Of a DNA stretch of 60,915 nt, positions 59,004 through 60,915 are shown piece by piece (position 1 is the stretch's first letter; every line of letters begins with the position of its first letter). Both the position numbers and the translations under genes were made by a program. Below the pieces are notes generated by a model, which worked only from the letters and a program-made list of their open reading frames with translations, was not told the origin of the DNA and made no database searches. Location of the stretch: positions 1 through 60,915 of the forward strand of contig NZ_JNZZ01000033.1 in NCBI RefSeq assembly GCF_000717645.1. The letters are read 5' to 3'. The DNA is from Streptomyces californicus (GTDB lineage: Bacteria; Actinomycetota; Actinomycetes; Streptomycetales; Streptomycetaceae).

Positions 59004-59010
59004 CGCGGCC

Positions 59011-60651
59011 TCACCGGTCCTGGGGCGAGCGGGTGGGGAGCGGCGCGGGCCCGGGGCGGCCGGACGCCGGTTCGGCCGCGCCCCCGGCCCCCGTCACCGT
59101 CTCCGTACTCGTGGCCGTCTCCGTACCCGCGCCGATGCCCTGGCCCGTCCGCGTGCCCGCCACCGCCTGGGTTTCCTCCCGCTCCGCCGCCCCGGCGTCC
59201 GCTTTCGCCTCCCGGGCGGCGTCCGCTCTCGTCCGGCCCGAGGTGATCGCCCAGCGCGCCAGCAGGAACGAGACCGGGGTGACGAGGACGCCCGCCGCGA
59301 GCGCCGCGAGGTTCTTGTCCATCCCGAGGCCGCTGACCGCGCCGTAGAGCAGCGCCCCGGACGCCACCAGGTTGACCAGGCTGGAGAGCGGATAGCGGAC
59401 GAACGCGTGCCAGGTCGGCCGGGTCCGGCAGGTGACGTAGGAGTTGAGCAGGAACGAGCACACGATGCTGACCGTGTAGCCGATGACATGGGCGGTCAGG
59501 TACGGGATCCAGCGGTTGAGCGTGGCGTAGACACCGAGGTAGACGGCGGTGTTCACACACCCGATGAGGACGAAACTGGCGAACTGGCGCATCGTGCGGG
59601 CCCGCCCCGGGCGGGCGGCGGCGGGGTCGGCGGGGCGCTCCACCACCCGGCCGCCGGTGAGCACGGCGCGTTGCGCCGGCCCCTGCCCCGGCCCCTGCGG
59701 CAGTCCGTCGGGCAGCGCCCGGCAGGTCGCGTCCGTCTCGCGCACGACGTAGGGCGGGCGGTGTTTCGCCTCGTGGTAGATCCGGCCCACGTACTCCCCG
59801 ATCACGCCGAGCGTCACCAGTTGGATGCCGCTGAGGGCGACGACGGCGGTGAGCAGGGTGGCGTACCCCGGCGTGTCCGCGCCGTGCAGGACGACGCTCA
59901 CGACCGTCCACAGGGCGTAGGCCAGGGCCGAGACGAAGACCCAGAAGCCGGTGTAGATCGCGAGGCGGAGCGGGCGGTTGTTGAAGGAGAGCAGTCCGTC
60001 GATGCCGTAGTTCAGCAGCCGCTTGCTGCCCCACTTGGAGCGGCCGGCCGCCCGCTCGCTGTTGCGGTAGCGGAAGGTGACGGTGTCGAAGCCGATCCAG
60101 GAGAAGATCCCCTTGGAGAACCGATTGCTCTCGGGGAGGGACAGCACGCTGTCCACGGCCCGTCTCGACAGCAGCCGGAAGTCCCCGGAGCCGTCGATCA
60201 GCTCCACGTCCATGCAGCGGCGGACGAGCGCGTAGTAGGTGTGGCTGAGCGTGCTGCGGAGCACGCCCTCGCCCGTGCGGTCGCGGCGCGGGATGACCTG
60301 GTCGTAGCCGTGCCGATGCAGTTCCAGCATGCGGGGGATCAGCTCGGGCGGGTGCTGGAGGTCGGCGTCCATGATGACGACGGCCGCGCCGCGCGACATG
60401 CGGAGCCCGGCGAGCATGGCGGCCTCCTTGCCGAAGTTGCGGCTGAAGGCGGTGTAGTGGGCGCGTGGGTCGCGGGCGGCGATGGCGCTCAGCAGGGAGC
60501 GGGTGCGGTCCCGGCTGCCGTCGTCCACGTAGCAGATCTCGAAACTGTCCCCGAGCGGGTCCAGGACGCCGAGCAGAGTGGCGTGGAAGGACTCGATGAC
60601 CTCGGCCTCGTCGAAACACGGCACGACGACCGACAGCTGAAGGTCCGCCAC
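59011..60651 (-). CDS. GtrB-GtrA fusion: family 2 glycosyltransferase with flippase-like domain
   Basis: This is a 546-residue protein. GTG 60651 has GGAGGT upstream. Residues 1 to about 225 are a GT2/DPM1-like domain with [27 protein letters not shown], the metal-binding DADLQHPP and [14 protein letters not shown]. Two membrane helices follow (about 235-300), as in GtrB. After a linker, residues about 375-500 form a four-helix GtrA domain ([39 protein letters not shown]). The last ~60 residues are Thr/Gly/Ala-rich ([15 protein letters not shown]). GtrB attaches a sugar to undecaprenyl phosphate and GtrA is thought to flip it, so one chain here carries both steps, with the DUF6056 protein as candidate transferase. 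Confidence 0.9.
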   Translation of the reverse strand: MADLQLSVVVPCFDEAEVIESFHATLLGVLDPLGDSFEICYVDDGSRDRTRSLLSAIAARDPRAHYTAFSRNFGKEAAMLAGLRMSRGAAVVIMDADLQHPPELIPRMLELHRHGYDQVIPRRDRTGEGVLRSTLSHTYYALVRRCMDVELIDGSGDFRLLSRRAVDSVLSLPESNRFSKGIFSWIGFDTVTFRYRNSERAAGRSKWGSKRLLNYGIDGLLSFNNRPLRLAIYTGFWVFVSALAYALWTVVSVVLHGADTPGYATLLTAVVALSGIQLVTLGVIGEYVGRIYHEAKHRPPYVVRETDATCRALPDGLPQGPGQGPAQRAVLTGGRVVERPADPAAARPGRARTMRQFASFVLIGCVNTAVYLGVYATLNRWIPYLTAHVIGYTVSIVCSFLLNSYVTCRTRPTWHAFVRYPLSSLVNLVASGALLYGAVSGLGMDKNLAALAAGVLVTPVSFLLARWAITSGRTRADAAREAKADAGAAEREETQAVAGTRTGQGIGAGTETATSTETVTGAGGAAEPASGRPGPAPLPTRSPQDR

Positions 60652-60837
60652 ACGCCACCTCCGGACTCCGGGCCTCGGCACCGGCGGGGCGTGACGGCAC
60701 CGGGGCCCTGAACGCGCCACGCCGGGCCCATCTGACGCCAGGCGCACACCTTGGTCTCCCCGCACACGCGCGGGCGGCCCCCTTTGTCCGCGCCCTTTCA
60801 TGCGAACAGCGGACGCGGGCGCAGAATCGTTCACGCG

Positions 60838-60915
60838 GTCGGCGGCGCGGCCACCGGGCGGTACGGGGGCGGGGGCCTGGGTCGGCGGCGCGCCACCGGG
60901 CGGTACGGGGGGGGC
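60838..60915. repeat. 43-bp-period direct repeat at the right edge
   Basis: gtcggcggcgcggccaccgg with the following gcggtacggggg occurs at 60838-60870, and again from 60881 with one base missing, running to the last base. The array may continue outside the window. It lies in the upstream region of the glycosyltransferase gene, and no gene is visible in 60652-60915. Confidence 0.75.

Noticed and set aside
60652..60834. N-terminal extension of the GtrB-GtrA protein to 60834
   Set aside because: The GTG at 60651 has a perfect GGAGGT site and starts exactly at the GT2 fold. The extension is Arg/Pro-rich.

Overview
The window is a 60.9 kb piece of a high-GC actinobacterial chromosome, almost certainly Streptomyces. 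The support is a SapB-type (amf/ram) lanthipeptide locus, a mycothiol gene (mshB), two tandem oligopeptide importers in the setting where bldK lies in other Streptomyces, Scr1/DUF397 regulators, extreme third-position GC and rare TTA codons. I saw no rRNA, tRNA, CRISPR array, integrase or transposase.

Region by region. 1-6.2 kb: amfT-amfS-amfB-amfA on the minus strand, encoding the class III synthetase, the 43-residue precursor and a two-subunit ABC exporter. The last gene runs off the left edge, and the regulator amfR/ramR would lie beyond it. 6.3-9.4 kb: an ArsR-type regulator divergent from an MFS pump that is translationally coupled to a maltose-type O-acetyltransferase. 9.7-14.6 kb: DUF4265, a membrane-anchored peptidoglycan-binding protein, a DUF6113 membrane protein coupled to mshB, and a small membrane protein. 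14.7-16.9 kb: an S9 peptidase. 17.0-28.9 kb: two complete five-gene oligopeptide ABC operons in the same order, each with a hairpin between the binding-protein gene and the first permease gene. 29.6-34.3 kb: typA/bipA and a large family 5 binding lipoprotein split by a low-complexity insert.

34.8-44.8 kb: secreted and envelope functions, namely a trypsin-like protease, a secreted amidase, a two-component system divergent from an MMPL exporter plus a beta-lactamase-fold hydrolase, and a GAF-PP2C phosphatase. 44.8-52.6 kb is the most accessory-looking part. It holds a PIMT-like methyltransferase with a 39-residue lysine-rich peptide gene just upstream, two Scr1-type regulator modules (one with DUF6879, one with DUF397), an LtrA-like membrane protein, a pair of uncharacterised paralogues and a gene remnant. 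The only three in-frame TTA codons I found in the window are in these two modules, which suggests bldA control. 52.7-55.2 kb: a TipA-like MerR regulator downstream of a VOC gene whose promoter carries a near-perfect dyad, and an alpha/beta hydrolase. 55.4-60.7 kb: a secreted zinc D-Ala-D-Ala carboxypeptidase, a DUF6301/TY-Chap-like protein, a DUF6056 membrane protein and a GtrB-GtrA fusion glycosyltransferase.

Taken together, much of the window concerns development and the cell surface: the SapB surfactant, peptide-signal import, peptidoglycan enzymes and bldA-linked regulators. Names rest on motifs and synteny read by eye. No database search was run.
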